Part shown: one piece after another, positions 1-7,767 of the stretch
Position numbering within the stretch: the first letter of the stretch is position 1
Layout of the letters: each line of letters begins with the position of its first letter
From: Clostridium saccharobutylicum DSM 13864
Lineage (GTDB): Bacteria > Bacillota > Clostridia > Clostridiales > Clostridiaceae
Reading direction: 5' to 3'
Assembly: GCF_000473995.1 (NCBI RefSeq)
Contig: NC_022571.1
Span: forward strand, 3,627,416-3,691,415
DNA length: 64,000 nucleotides
Position numbers and translations under genes: made by a program
The notes under the pieces: model-generated
What the model was told of the DNA's origin: nothing
The model's database searches: none
What the model saw: only the letters and a program-made list of their open reading frames with translations

Positions 1-729
1 TATATTCTTATCAGCTTCTGCTTGTAAAGTTTGAAGTTGAGCTCCTATATTTCTTCCAACATCTACATCTGCAATATCAATTGATAGAATTTCAAATGCT
101 GTACCTGCATCTAACCCTTTATTTAGTACTGTTTTTGAAATGGCATCTGGATTTTCTAATACTATCTTATGGCTAGTAGAAGAACCAACTGTAGTTACTA
201 TACCTTCACCAACTCTCGCTAAAATGGTTGCCTCTCCAGCACCACCTACCAATCTTTCAAGATTAGCTCTAACTGTAACTCTTGCTTTAACTAAAAGTTC
301 TATACCATCCTTTGCAACAGCTGAAACATTTGGTGTTTCAATTACTCTTGGATTAACACTCATTTTAACAGCTTCTAAAACATCTCTACCTGCTAAATCA
401 ATTGCAGCTGCTTTTTCGAATTGTAAATCTATATCTGCTCTATGTGCTGCAATTAATGCATTTACTACATTATCTACATTACCACCTGCTAAATAGTGAG
501 CTTCTAATTGATTAACAGTAAGCCCCATACCAGCCTTTGTTGATTTTATAAGTGGAATTACTATTCTAGAAGGTATAACTCTTCTTAATCTCATTCCAAT
601 TAAATTAAATATACTTACTTGAACATTGGCTGCTAATGATGATACCCATAGCCCTATTGGCACAAATGTAATAAATACTGAAATTAAACATACTACTGCT
701 ATCGCTACTATAACTAAATTAATAATCAT
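1..729 (-). CDS. floA: Flotillin-like protein FloA, C-terminus beyond window
   Basis: Only the first 243 codons are present; the gene runs off the left edge. Read on the minus strand the protein starts [13 protein letters not shown], a membrane-inserted hydrophobic N-terminus, followed by a long SPFH/band-7-like region with [15 protein letters not shown] and [18 protein letters not shown], typical of the YqfA/FloA family. FloA oligomerises on the inner face of the membrane and organises membrane microdomains. The ATG at 729 has the Shine-Dalgarno AAGGAGAG upstream. The nfeD gene lies 111 bases upstream on the same strand, the usual nfeD-floA pairing (family knowledge). No stop or frameshift occurs in the visible part. 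Confidence 0.9.
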   Translation of the reverse strand, partial: MIINLVIVAIAVVCLISVFITFVPIGLWVSSLAANVQVSIFNLIGMRLRRVIPSRIVIPLIKSTKAGMGLTVNQLEAHYLAGGNVDNVVNALIAAHRADIDLQFEKAAAIDLAGRDVLEAVKMSVNPRVIETPNVSAVAKDGIELLVKARVTVRANLERLVGGAGEATILARVGEGIVTTVGSSTSHKIVLENPDAISKTVLNKGLDAGTAFEILSIDIADVDVGRNIGAQLQTLQAEADKNI

Positions 730-840
730 TAATAATCTCTCCTTATTGTTATATTCCTATAGTAAATTGTTATATAGAATATTCTAAATACCATTTAGTC
801 ATCTACACTATATTTCTTAATCAAAATACTAATTGTAAAT

Positions 841-1332
841 TTAAATTTTTTTTACTACTAACTTTACTCCGCTAACCTTAAATATCTCAATTTTAGAATT
901 AGCTGGAATGTACTCGCCATCAGAAATCACATCAAACTTGACTCCGTCTATATCTACAGACCCTGCTGGTCTTAAGTCAGTAATTGCAATTCCTCTTTTC
1001 CCAAGCAAGTAATCCAAATCTGACGAACTAATATACCCATGCTCTTTTTTTTGTTCATCTGATAATATCAGCGGCTTAAATAATTTTCCTTTTGTGAAAA
1101 ACGTTAAAACCACACCGAGCATAATTCCTAAAACAGCTAAGATTGCTAATGTCATAACTAATGCTTGTGCAAAATTTTGAGCTGTTAATACTACTGCTAA
1201 TATTAAAGATATAGCTCCTGCAATACCTGGCACTCCAAAACCTGGAATATGCATTTCCAAAAATACCAGTCCAAAGCCTATAATCAGAAGTAAAACTGTT
1301 AGAACTGTTATATCTGGTAAGAATACACTCAT
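841..1332 (-). CDS. NfeD family membrane protein (short form)
   Basis: 163 residues. Three closely spaced hydrophobic segments lie at about 10-80 (TVLLLIIGFGLVFLEMHIPG, then a glycine-rich GVPGIAGAISLILAVV), followed by a soluble C-terminal beta-barrel (about 105-163) containing LLGKRGIAITDLRPAGSVDI, the typical NfeD OB-fold. It lacks the N-terminal ClpP-like serine protease domain of long NfeD proteins, so it is the short type that partners flotillins. The start has a very strong AGGAGGGAG site. It lies directly upstream of floA on the same strand and is probably co-transcribed, with a role in membrane microdomain scaffolding. Confidence 0.88.
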   Translation of the reverse strand: MSVFLPDITVLTVLLLIIGFGLVFLEMHIPGFGVPGIAGAISLILAVVLTAQNFAQALVMTLAILAVLGIMLGVVLTFFTKGKLFKPLILSDEQKKEHGYISSSDLDYLLGKRGIAITDLRPAGSVDIDGVKFDVISDGEYIPANSKIEIFKVSGVKLVVKKI

Positions 1333-1438
1333 ATTTTTCTCCCTCCCTCCTTACTATAAAAATATAATAGTCTTAATAATAAAACTTAGTAACACAAAAT
1401 TTCTAAATTATACATTTTTAAAGTTCAAATGTCATTTA

Positions 1439-1502
1439 TGCACATTAAAAAAATGAAAAATGTTCATTTCAACTTTTGACTTGTTATTTTTTTGATTGTG
1501 CT
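1439..1502. repeat. Short family-B fold-back repeat (B1)
   Basis: The right end TTGACTTGTTATTTTTTTGA followed by TTGTGCTTA matches the right terminus of the other family-B repeats, and the left side starts GCACATTAAAAAAATGA. The interior is almost absent, so this is a minimal or internally deleted copy. It touches the stop codon of the sensor kinase gene. Confidence 0.5.
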
Positions 1503-2356
1503 TAAATAACTTTTTTAGGTATAATTATTTCAAAAGATGTTCTTTGTTCATTGGATGAAACTCCCACTGTACCATGAAATGACTCAACAATTTCTTTAAC
1601 TATAGCAAGCCCCATTCCTTCTCCTTTATCTTCTTTTGTTGTAAATCCCTCTTCAAATATCTTATATATAATTTCTTTTGGTATGCTCTCACCATTGTTT
1701 GATATATTAATCTTTATATTTTGTAAATCCTCTGCAAATTCAACAAGCATATATCTATTATTAGGCTTTAATTTTAAAGTAAATATAGCATTATCGATTA
1801 TGTTACCTATCACTCTGCAAAACTCCCATGGTTCCATACTAAGATGTTTTAAATTACTTTTTATTTCTAATTCCATATCTATTTCATTTTTTTCTGCCAT
1901 CTGAAGTTTTGCTTGAAGCAGTGCATTTACTGCTGGTTTCGAAGTTTTTAAAGCTTTACTAACTCTTACTATATCTTTATAGACAGGTTCTATATAATTT
2001 CTTGCTTCATCAAACTCCTCAAGTTCCATCAATGAATAAATAACCTGAATATGATTCAAATAATCATGTCTTTGAGTTCTTAAAGTTTTATTGAATGATT
2101 CAAGATATTTTATTGTATCTATTAAATTATCACTCCCCTTTTTAAATAAAAGATTATAAAATATCCCCCCTGTAATAATACTGTTAATACATATACTTAT
2201 CGCTATAACATCAATAATAAAATTCCCTTCAATAATATAATGATTTTTATGTTTATAATAAACAAATAAAATTATAAACACTACTTGTATTAAATTTAAA
2301 AATATAGATACTAACACTATTTTAGACATGTTATATGTTTGCTTCTTAATTTTCAT
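1502..2356 (-). CDS. Orphan sensor histidine kinase, SPOB-type dimerisation domain
   Basis: 284 residues from the ATG at 2356, chosen because TAGGGGGGAG sits just upstream; a longer reading frame lacks a ribosome site. Two membrane spans are visible at about 12-35 and 48-75. Then comes an RHDYLNHIQVIYSLMELEEF segment (around residue 105), the Spo0B/DcuS-CitA-like H box with the phosphoacceptor histidine, followed by a HATPase_c domain with N box (VIGNIIDNAIFTL) and G box (GEGMGLAIVKEIVE). There is almost no extracellular sensor loop. No response regulator lies next to it, so partner and signal are unknown; it could act with a distant regulator or as a Spo0B-like phosphotransferase. Confidence 0.85.
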   Translation of the reverse strand: MKIKKQTYNMSKIVLVSIFLNLIQVVFIILFVYYKHKNHYIIEGNFIIDVIAISICINSIITGGIFYNLLFKKGSDNLIDTIKYLESFNKTLRTQRHDYLNHIQVIYSLMELEEFDEARNYIEPVYKDIVRVSKALKTSKPAVNALLQAKLQMAEKNEIDMELEIKSNLKHLSMEPWEFCRVIGNIIDNAIFTLKLKPNNRYMLVEFAEDLQNIKINISNNGESIPKEIIYKIFEEGFTTKEDKGEGMGLAIVKEIVESFHGTVGVSSNEQRTSFEIIIPKKVI

Positions 2357-2513
2357 GCACTCCCCCCTATAGATATATTTTACCATAATAGTTTATATCT
2401 AGTCGGAATATATTTATTAAAAATCATTATACTGTATCTATATATAATTAGAATATATATTTACTAAACTTAAAGAAGCATCTATACTATAAATCAAGTT
2501 GTCTATATATTTT

Positions 2514-3425
2514 TTATATTGTTTCTTTTACTATATTAATATAGTCTTGTACATATTGTGGCAAATAACAATTCTTCCTGTATACAACAAAAAGCTTAAC
2601 TTTTATTTTAGGATTTCCTATTGAAAAATATATTGGTTTTTTTTCTAAGTTCACGTATTTTAAGTATGTTTCTGAACTAAAGGAAACTCCAAATCCACAT
2701 GCTGCTAATCGAATAGCACACTCAACACTTCTTGTTTTTAATATAACTTTAGGCTTTATATTCAGCTTATCAAATAAATCTTCTTCTATCTCTCCACTTT
2801 TTTGATCTGTATAATTAATTATAAAATTATCATCTTTAAATCTTTTAATATCAATCCAAGGAAATTTACAACCTTCAATTTTCTTACCTTCATTAGCTAA
2901 TGGATGATTTTTACTAACCGCTAATGCAATTTCTTCATTTTTTAAAAGTTCACAAGATAGCATAGAATTATTTTCTGAATAATTAAATATTGCTATATCC
3001 ACATCCCCATTAGTCACAAGTTCATCTAACTTATTAGATCCTGTTTCTTCCCAAAAATTTATATCAACATTTGGATATTTCTCTTTAAACTTCGGAACGG
3101 TTTCTGGAATAAGATACGGACTTCGTATTATTGAACACGCTACATTTAATCTTCCTTTTTTATTATTTACAATGTCAGAGAATTCATCATCTAAATCTTT
3201 CTTTATTCTTAGTATTTCTCTTGCGTATTTTATATATCTTTCTCCTGCATAAGTTAAATTATAATTATTTCCTATCCTTTCAAAAATATTAATATCTAAA
3301 TTTTTTTCAAGATTCTGTAAATATTTACTTAGTGATGGCTGCGATATATATAACTCTCTAGCAGCTTTCGAAATACTGTTATTTTTAGCAATACTTAGAA
3401 CATATTGTAATTCTTTGAAATCCAT
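2514..3425 (-). CDS. LysR-type transcriptional regulator
   Basis: 303 residues from the ATG at 3425, which has TGGAGGT nine bases upstream; the longer frame to 3491 has no such site. The N-terminal winged helix (MDFKELQYVLSIAKNNSISK, then ARELYISQPSLSKYLQNLEK) is a classic LysR DNA-binding domain; residues about 90-300 form the periplasmic-binding-like effector domain. Its target is unknown. It is followed across a 374-base gap by a divergent DMT transporter gene (3800), the usual arrangement when a LysR protein controls a transporter, but family-B repeat B2 lies between them, which makes that link uncertain. Confidence 0.9.
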   Translation of the reverse strand: MDFKELQYVLSIAKNNSISKAARELYISQPSLSKYLQNLEKNLDINIFERIGNNYNLTYAGERYIKYAREILRIKKDLDDEFSDIVNNKKGRLNVACSIIRSPYLIPETVPKFKEKYPNVDINFWEETGSNKLDELVTNGDVDIAIFNYSENNSMLSCELLKNEEIALAVSKNHPLANEGKKIEGCKFPWIDIKRFKDDNFIINYTDQKSGEIEEDLFDKLNIKPKVILKTRSVECAIRLAACGFGVSFSSETYLKYVNLEKKPIYFSIGNPKIKVKLFVVYRKNCYLPQYVQDYINIVKETI

Positions 3426-3562
3426 TTTAATATACCTCCAAAAATATAGCTTTACTGCATATAAAACATAGAAATTATGTATTAGCATCATACTTATTAG
3501 TATTATATACTATAACTGTATATAAATTGAAGTTAAGCAAAAAATAATTACTTACTTTTAAT

Positions 3563-3770
3563 GCACGTGCAAATAAATAACCAGTCCAATTCGACGATGC
3601 GAAGTGAACTAAAAGTGATGCTCCAAATTTTATATTTGGCTATCAGAACTTTCACACAGTGCAATCTATGATTTTGTATGAACTCACTTACTCAGCGAAT
3701 GTATACAAGTCGAGCTTCTCATAATGGAAAATTAGCTGACAAATGGACTTGTGATTTATTTGAATGTGAC
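3563..3770. repeat. Family-B fold-back repeat (B2) with M module
   Basis: Left end GCACGTGCAAATAAATAACC and right end GGACTTGTGATTTATTTGAA with ATGTGAC are imperfect inverted repeats matching other family-B termini. The interior (about 3655-3712) contains the M module in the orientation AATCTATGATTT...GAACTCACTTACTCAGCGAA...GTCGAGCTT. It fills most of the gap between the LysR gene and the DMT transporter; no gene is seen here. Confidence 0.7.
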
Positions 3771-3799
3771 TAATATAAAATATGTTTGGGGGAATTATT

Positions 3800-4762
3800 A
3801 TGAAAAAAGGATATGTTTATATTATTTTAACAACTGTTATTTTTAGTACAATGGAAATTGCATTAAAACTTGTGTCTACAACATTTAATCCAATACAGCT
3901 TACTTTTACAAGATTCTTTATTGGTGGCTTATGCTTAATACCATTTGCTATAAGTTCACTTCATAAAAAACATCTTTCTATTTCAATTAATGATTTATAC
4001 TACTTTGCTTTATTAGGATTATTAGGCATTGTTGTAAGTATGGGATTATATCAATTGGCAGTACAAAATACTGAAGCTTCTGTAGTTGCTGTGTTATTTA
4101 GCTGCAATCCAGTTTTTGTTACGATCTTAGCATTCTTTCTTTTAAAAGAAGCTATTACTAAAAACAATATTATCGCCTTAGTTCTTGAAATTATTGGAAC
4201 AATAATAATTATAGACCCTTTAAACACAAAACTTAGTGTATTAGGTGTCATACTTACAATAGCATCAACTTTAACTTTTGCTCTTTATGGAGTCTCTGGT
4301 AAAAAGAAATGTGCTAAATATGGTGGAATAGTTGTAACTTGTTTTGGTTTTATATTTGGCAGTCTTGAAATGTTGATTTTAATTGGCTTAACCCATATTA
4401 CTTTGATTTCAAATTGGTTTTATTCAAATGGACTTGCGACTTTCTCAAATATTCCTTTGTTTACAGGATACAATTTGAATACATTACCTATAGTTGCATT
4501 TATTTGTATTATTAACACTGGAGTTGGATTTGCTTGTTATTTCAAAGCTATGGAAGAAACTTCTGCTCAAACTACTTCATTAGTATTCTTCTTCAAACCA
4601 ATATTAGCACCAATTCTTGCGTTAATTATATTGCATGAAATTATTCCATTTAATATGATTATGGGCATTTTACTTATACTTATTGGCTCGCTTTCATCTA
4701 TTTTGCCTGAATTATTAGCTCAAAGAAATGCTAAATTGGATACTGATAATACTATAATTTAA
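3800..4762 (+). CDS. DMT superfamily (EamA) exporter
   Basis: 320 residues from the ATG at 3800, which has GGGGGA six bases upstream; an ATG 18 bases earlier has no ribosome site. Ten hydrophobic segments are arranged as two EamA repeats of five helices each (about 1-140 and 150-310), with the repeat hallmark of a helix following a charged cytoplasmic loop (FLLKEAITKNN and LIILHEIIPFN). Members of this family export metabolites or amino acids; the substrate cannot be read from sequence. It is divergent from the LysR regulator gene at 3425, and two fold-back repeats follow its stop. Confidence 0.85.
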   Translation: MKKGYVYIILTTVIFSTMEIALKLVSTTFNPIQLTFTRFFIGGLCLIPFAISSLHKKHLSISINDLYYFALLGLLGIVVSMGLYQLAVQNTEASVVAVLFSCNPVFVTILAFFLLKEAITKNNIIALVLEIIGTIIIIDPLNTKLSVLGVILTIASTLTFALYGVSGKKKCAKYGGIVVTCFGFIFGSLEMLILIGLTHITLISNWFYSNGLATFSNIPLFTGYNLNTLPIVAFICIINTGVGFACYFKAMEETSAQTTSLVFFFKPILAPILALIILHEIIPFNMIMGILLILIGSLSSILPELLAQRNAKLDTDNTII

Positions 4763-4776
4763 AATTTCGATACTAT

Positions 4777-5056
4777 TATAGATATTTAGCTTAAACTTAT
4801 GTAGTGGCTAACCGAAAGTAAGGGTACTCTGTTGCTCAATTGCTATAGAACATGGCTATGGATTTCTAACAGTAAGAGTTGCTCAATTCCTGCATGTTCC
4901 CCAGACAATCTGGTTACAAGCAAGAATTAAACAACTCTTACTGAAGAGATACCTATAGCCATATTCTAAATGCAATGCTCGCAAAAGAGTACCCTTACTT
5001 TCTGGTTTAGAGTTCATTTCAAAGGTTAAATCTAATTTATAATTTAAATATCGATA
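4777..5056. repeat. Family-A large fold-back repeat (A1)
   Basis: Left end TATAGATATTTAGC with AACTTATG; right end decays to TTTAAATATCGATA. Arms GAAAGTAAGGGTACTCT (4814-4830) and its exact complement (4987-5003) are 17 bp and perfect. Further in lies a second stem, CAGTAAGAGTTG (4870-4881) with CAACTCTTACTG (4932-4943), capped by GCATGTTCC and ACAAGCAA. It lies between convergent genes. No coding potential is seen. Confidence 0.75.
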
Positions 5057-5167
5057 TAGATATTCAAACTATAAATCATACTTATGCCTTAGAGTGATGT
5101 GGTAACTTACTGAACTCAAAAATGTTTTTGTTTCGTAGCACTATGAAACAAAAACATTTTTGAGTTC
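5055..5167. repeat. Family-A derivative (A2) with perfect 23-bp hairpin
   Basis: It begins with the TATAGATATTCAAACTATAA end characteristic of family A, directly abutting A1. Its interior is reduced to one hairpin: a 23-base arm at 5112-5134 (core AAAAATGTTTTTGTTTC) and its perfect complement at 5145-5167, with a 10-base loop. It could double as a bidirectional terminator between the convergent genes, although there is no clean T tract. From 5168 to 5675 I see only AT-rich sequence and a weak hairpin (5259-5292). Confidence 0.6.
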
Positions 5168-5675
5168 TATTTAATATTTAGTAACCTTGTAAATACATTT
5201 ATATATACACTCTATCACATACTCTTGTATACATGATAGTAAAATAAATCAATAAAAAACAATAAACATTTTAATATGTATATGTTTATTGTATAACATG
5301 GTATATTCATACTTGGGTAACAAATAGGGCAGGAAATACAACATAAAAAATGTCTAATGGATATTATCCATCTTTCCAGTATTTACTAAAAATATTACCT
5401 GACCATAAAATTTCCAGTAATATTTAAATAACAAATATACTAATAACACAAAATTATCTAGAGTCCCGTTTTGTTTATTTTGTGCGCCCTTTTTAGCTAA
5501 TCAAACCATTGGAATTGCATAAAAGCAACTTTTACATCAATTAATGATGTTTTTGCAATTTCTAATCAATTCTTATTCAGTTTTATAAATGAGTTTCTCA
5601 ATTACCTAATATCTAGTTTACCTTCACTAATTTATCATTCATAAGTCACCTTCCTTGTTTAAAATTTTTTGTATA

Positions 5676-5707
5676 ACAAAAGACACCTACATTTCTGCAA
5701 GTGCCCT
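5676..5707 (-). terminator. Probable terminator of the surface-protein gene
   Basis: On the minus strand GGGCACTTGCA, a GAAA loop and TGTAGGTGTCT pair (with G-U pairs), followed by TTTTGTTATAC. It lies about 50 bases after the stop codon of the 5759-7030 gene. Confidence 0.55.
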
Positions 5708-5758
5708 AAATAAATATTTATGTTCTATTATCTTATTTCAAATTTATTTATTTTATAT

Positions 5759-7030
5759 CTAAAGAACTACAGTTACAGGTACTTTAATTGTAACTGTTCC
5801 TGAAGGTGGAATATCACCAACATTAACTACAATATTTGAAGGTGTTGAAGTTGAATCAACTGTACCTTGAGTTGTTGTTATTCCACCAGGTATAAATTGA
5901 ATATGATTTGGAGCATTATCATTTACTACTACTGCCTTTGCTGTTTTTGAACCAGTATTAGTAACTACTATAGTATACGTAAACTTATCTCCTACCCATA
6001 CATCTTTTACATCTGCTGTTTTTACAACACTTAACGTAGTATCAGCTGTTCCGTGAAATATAATTGAAACTTCGCCACCAGCATTATTGGTGTTATCACC
6101 TTTTGCATGAGCAATATTAACTATAGTGCTTGTTTCATCTGTTCCTGTAGATGTTCCACCAGTATTATCTGTTGGATTAGTTGGTGTAGTATTTCCACCA
6201 CTAGTACCAGATTTGTTAGTTACTGTTACAGTACATGTTGCAATTGCTCCATCAGCAGTTGTAGCTGTAATTGCTGCTTGTCCTTCTTTTATCCCTGTAA
6301 CTTTACCATTTGAATCTACTGTTGCTATTAAAGAATCACTTGATTTCCATGTTACATCTATTGCTGCTGGTATTGTTGTTACGACTAAATTGTCAGTTTG
6401 ACCTACTTGTAAGTTATCTGTATATTTATTTAATGAAAGATTTTTTTCTAAATCATACGATGAATCAGAATATATTTTAAAATTATCAATCGCTACATCG
6501 CTTCTTCCATTATTTTGTAATACATTGATTCTAAATCTTGAGTATGAACTACTATTATTTGATATGTTAAATTTTTTTTCTTCGCCTCTATTCCAACCAC
6601 TAATGTTAATTCTTTTATCTAATATTGTCCAGTTAACTCCATCATTGGAACCTTCAAAATTCCAATCCTTAGGAGCCGCTGTCATTTCACTGTCATTCCA
6701 CGTACTAAAAGAATAAGAAGAAGGTATCTTCCGCGTACCAATATCTATAGACAACCATACATTACTTGATTCACCGCTTTGAGAAAGCCATGTATCATAA
6801 GCATCAACGGATGTCCCATTAAAGGCTTCCCATGGTTGAACTTTATATCTGTAATCAATGCTAGATGCATCTGCTCTAAAAGGACTTGGTGATGAACTAT
6901 CTGTCATATTGGTTGGTGTAATTAAATATTCCTCTGCGAAGGCTTTATTACTATTACATATTCCTATTGCGCATAAGAATAAAAATATAAATAATGACAT
7001 TATACTAAACTTTTTAAAGTAATTTTTCAT
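5759..7030 (-). CDS. Secreted multidomain surface protein (F5/8C-like, Big_2, DUF11)
   Basis: 423 residues. A signal peptide (FSIMSLFIFLFLCAIGI, cleavage near AFA-EEY) is followed by a discoidin/F5-8 type C-like galactose-binding domain (about 40-190; WEAFNGT, WLSIDIG, NWNFEGSNDGVNW-type motifs), a bacterial Ig-like Big_2 domain (about 195-272; VTWKSSDSLIATVDSNGKV), a threonine/glycine-rich linker and a C-terminal DUF11 repeat (about 300-423; VGDKFTYTIVVTNTGSKTAK). There is no LPXTG motif or membrane tail, so it is probably released or held non-covalently. The carbohydrate-binding architecture suggests a polysaccharide or cell-surface ligand; no catalytic domain is visible. The start has GGGAGAAATGATAA upstream. 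A perfect 12-bp palindrome precedes it. Confidence 0.82.
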   Translation of the reverse strand: MKNYFKKFSIMSLFIFLFLCAIGICNSNKAFAEEYLITPTNMTDSSSPSPFRADASSIDYRYKVQPWEAFNGTSVDAYDTWLSQSGESSNVWLSIDIGTRKIPSSYSFSTWNDSEMTAAPKDWNFEGSNDGVNWTILDKRINISGWNRGEEKKFNISNNSSSYSRFRINVLQNNGRSDVAIDNFKIYSDSSYDLEKNLSLNKYTDNLQVGQTDNLVVTTIPAAIDVTWKSSDSLIATVDSNGKVTGIKEGQAAITATTADGAIATCTVTVTNKSGTSGGNTTPTNPTDNTGGTSTGTDETSTIVNIAHAKGDNTNNAGGEVSIIFHGTADTTLSVVKTADVKDVWVGDKFTYTIVVTNTGSKTAKAVVVNDNAPNHIQFIPGGITTTQGTVDSTSTPSNIVVNVGDIPPSGTVTIKVPVTVVL

Positions 7031-7065
7031 TTATCATTTCTCCCTTATATAATTTTCATAATAAA

Positions 7066-7077
7066 TGAACGCGTTCA
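7066..7077. promoter_or_regulatory. Perfect palindrome TGAACGCGTTCA, candidate operator
   Basis: A 12-bp perfect palindrome with central CG, GC-rich against a very AT-rich background, 36 bases upstream of the surface-protein start codon. The shape is that of a LacI-family operator (central CG, TGAA..TTCA arms). It does not fit the 14-bp CcpA cre consensus well. No LacI gene is in the window. Confidence 0.45.
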
Positions 7078-7375
7078 ATGATTATTATAGCTTCTGTTCC
7101 AATGTAATCCAAGAAAAATCATAATACAAATTCTATCAAATATAGAAATTCTAGTATTTTTTAACTTCTAAAATATAATGTTCTTTAATATATTGTTTTT
7201 CATATAAATAAGCAACAAGAAAATCTGCTTCACAGACTATGCTTTTCTGTGTTAACATTTTATTCATATTTAAATTAGCTTTACTACTGTTATAATTAGA
7301 ATGCTTCCAAAAGTCGTCCTCAATTTAACTGCATTATAATTTCCTAAAGGATAAAATAGGCTTTTTCACATCCTC

Positions 7376-7697
7376 CTATATATAAGCAAACTTTAAAATA
7401 TATTCAATACTAGAAAGAAAGGGAACTATTTTACGTAGTGTTGCGTTGATAATTTTGCTGTAGGTATTTCTTCAGTAGAAGTTGTTCCACTCTTGCTTGT
7501 CACAAAAGTGAGAATCGAAATTTTACATTTCGTTCTTCGAACTTTCTCAGTGAGCACTTGCCTTGGGAGCATGCAGGAATGGTGACAACTTCTGCTGTTA
7601 GAAATCCACAGCCAAATTATCTAGCAACCGAGTAAAATAGTTCCCTTTCTTTCGGTTAATTACATCATAATTCCAAACTCAAAGTTATTTATCTATA
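7376..7697. repeat. Family-A large fold-back repeat (A3) with M-like module
   Basis: Perfect 22-bp arms lie at 7413-7434 and 7632-7653 (start GAAAGAAAGGGAACTATT). An inner stem, CAGTAGAAGTTG (7473-7484) with CAACTTCTGCTG (7586-7597), encloses TTGCTTGTCA and GCATGCAGGAA motifs and an M-like hairpin, CGAAATTTTACATTTCG, followed by GAACTTTCTCAGTGAGC. The right end reads TTATTTATCTATA. It occupies the gap between the surface-protein promoter and the xylose cluster terminator. Confidence 0.75.
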
Positions 7698-7714
7698 ATT
7701 GAGAAATTATAAAT

Positions 7715-7753
7715 AAAGGCTGAAAGCTAGAAAAAATTCTGCTTTCAGCCTTT
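7715..7753 (-). terminator. Terminator of the xylose-isomerase gene
   Basis: A perfect 13-bp stem AAAGGCTGAAAGC / GCTTTCAGCCTTT with a 13-base loop, 15 bases past the stop codon. The minus-strand copy continues with TTTATTTATAA. Confidence 0.8.
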
Positions 7754-7767
7754 AAAATATCTAAAAA

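Noticed and set aside
140..496. Plus-strand open frame of 118 codons
   Set aside because: It lies antisense to floA, has no ribosome site and gives a low-complexity Ser/Thr/Leu protein; the minus-strand flotillin match is clear.
5280..5675. Possible gene remnant on the minus strand starting near 5640 (AGGAAGGTGACTT then ATG)
   Set aside because: A good ribosome site precedes the ATG, but the frame stops after nine codons and no reading of the following sequence resembled a family I know.
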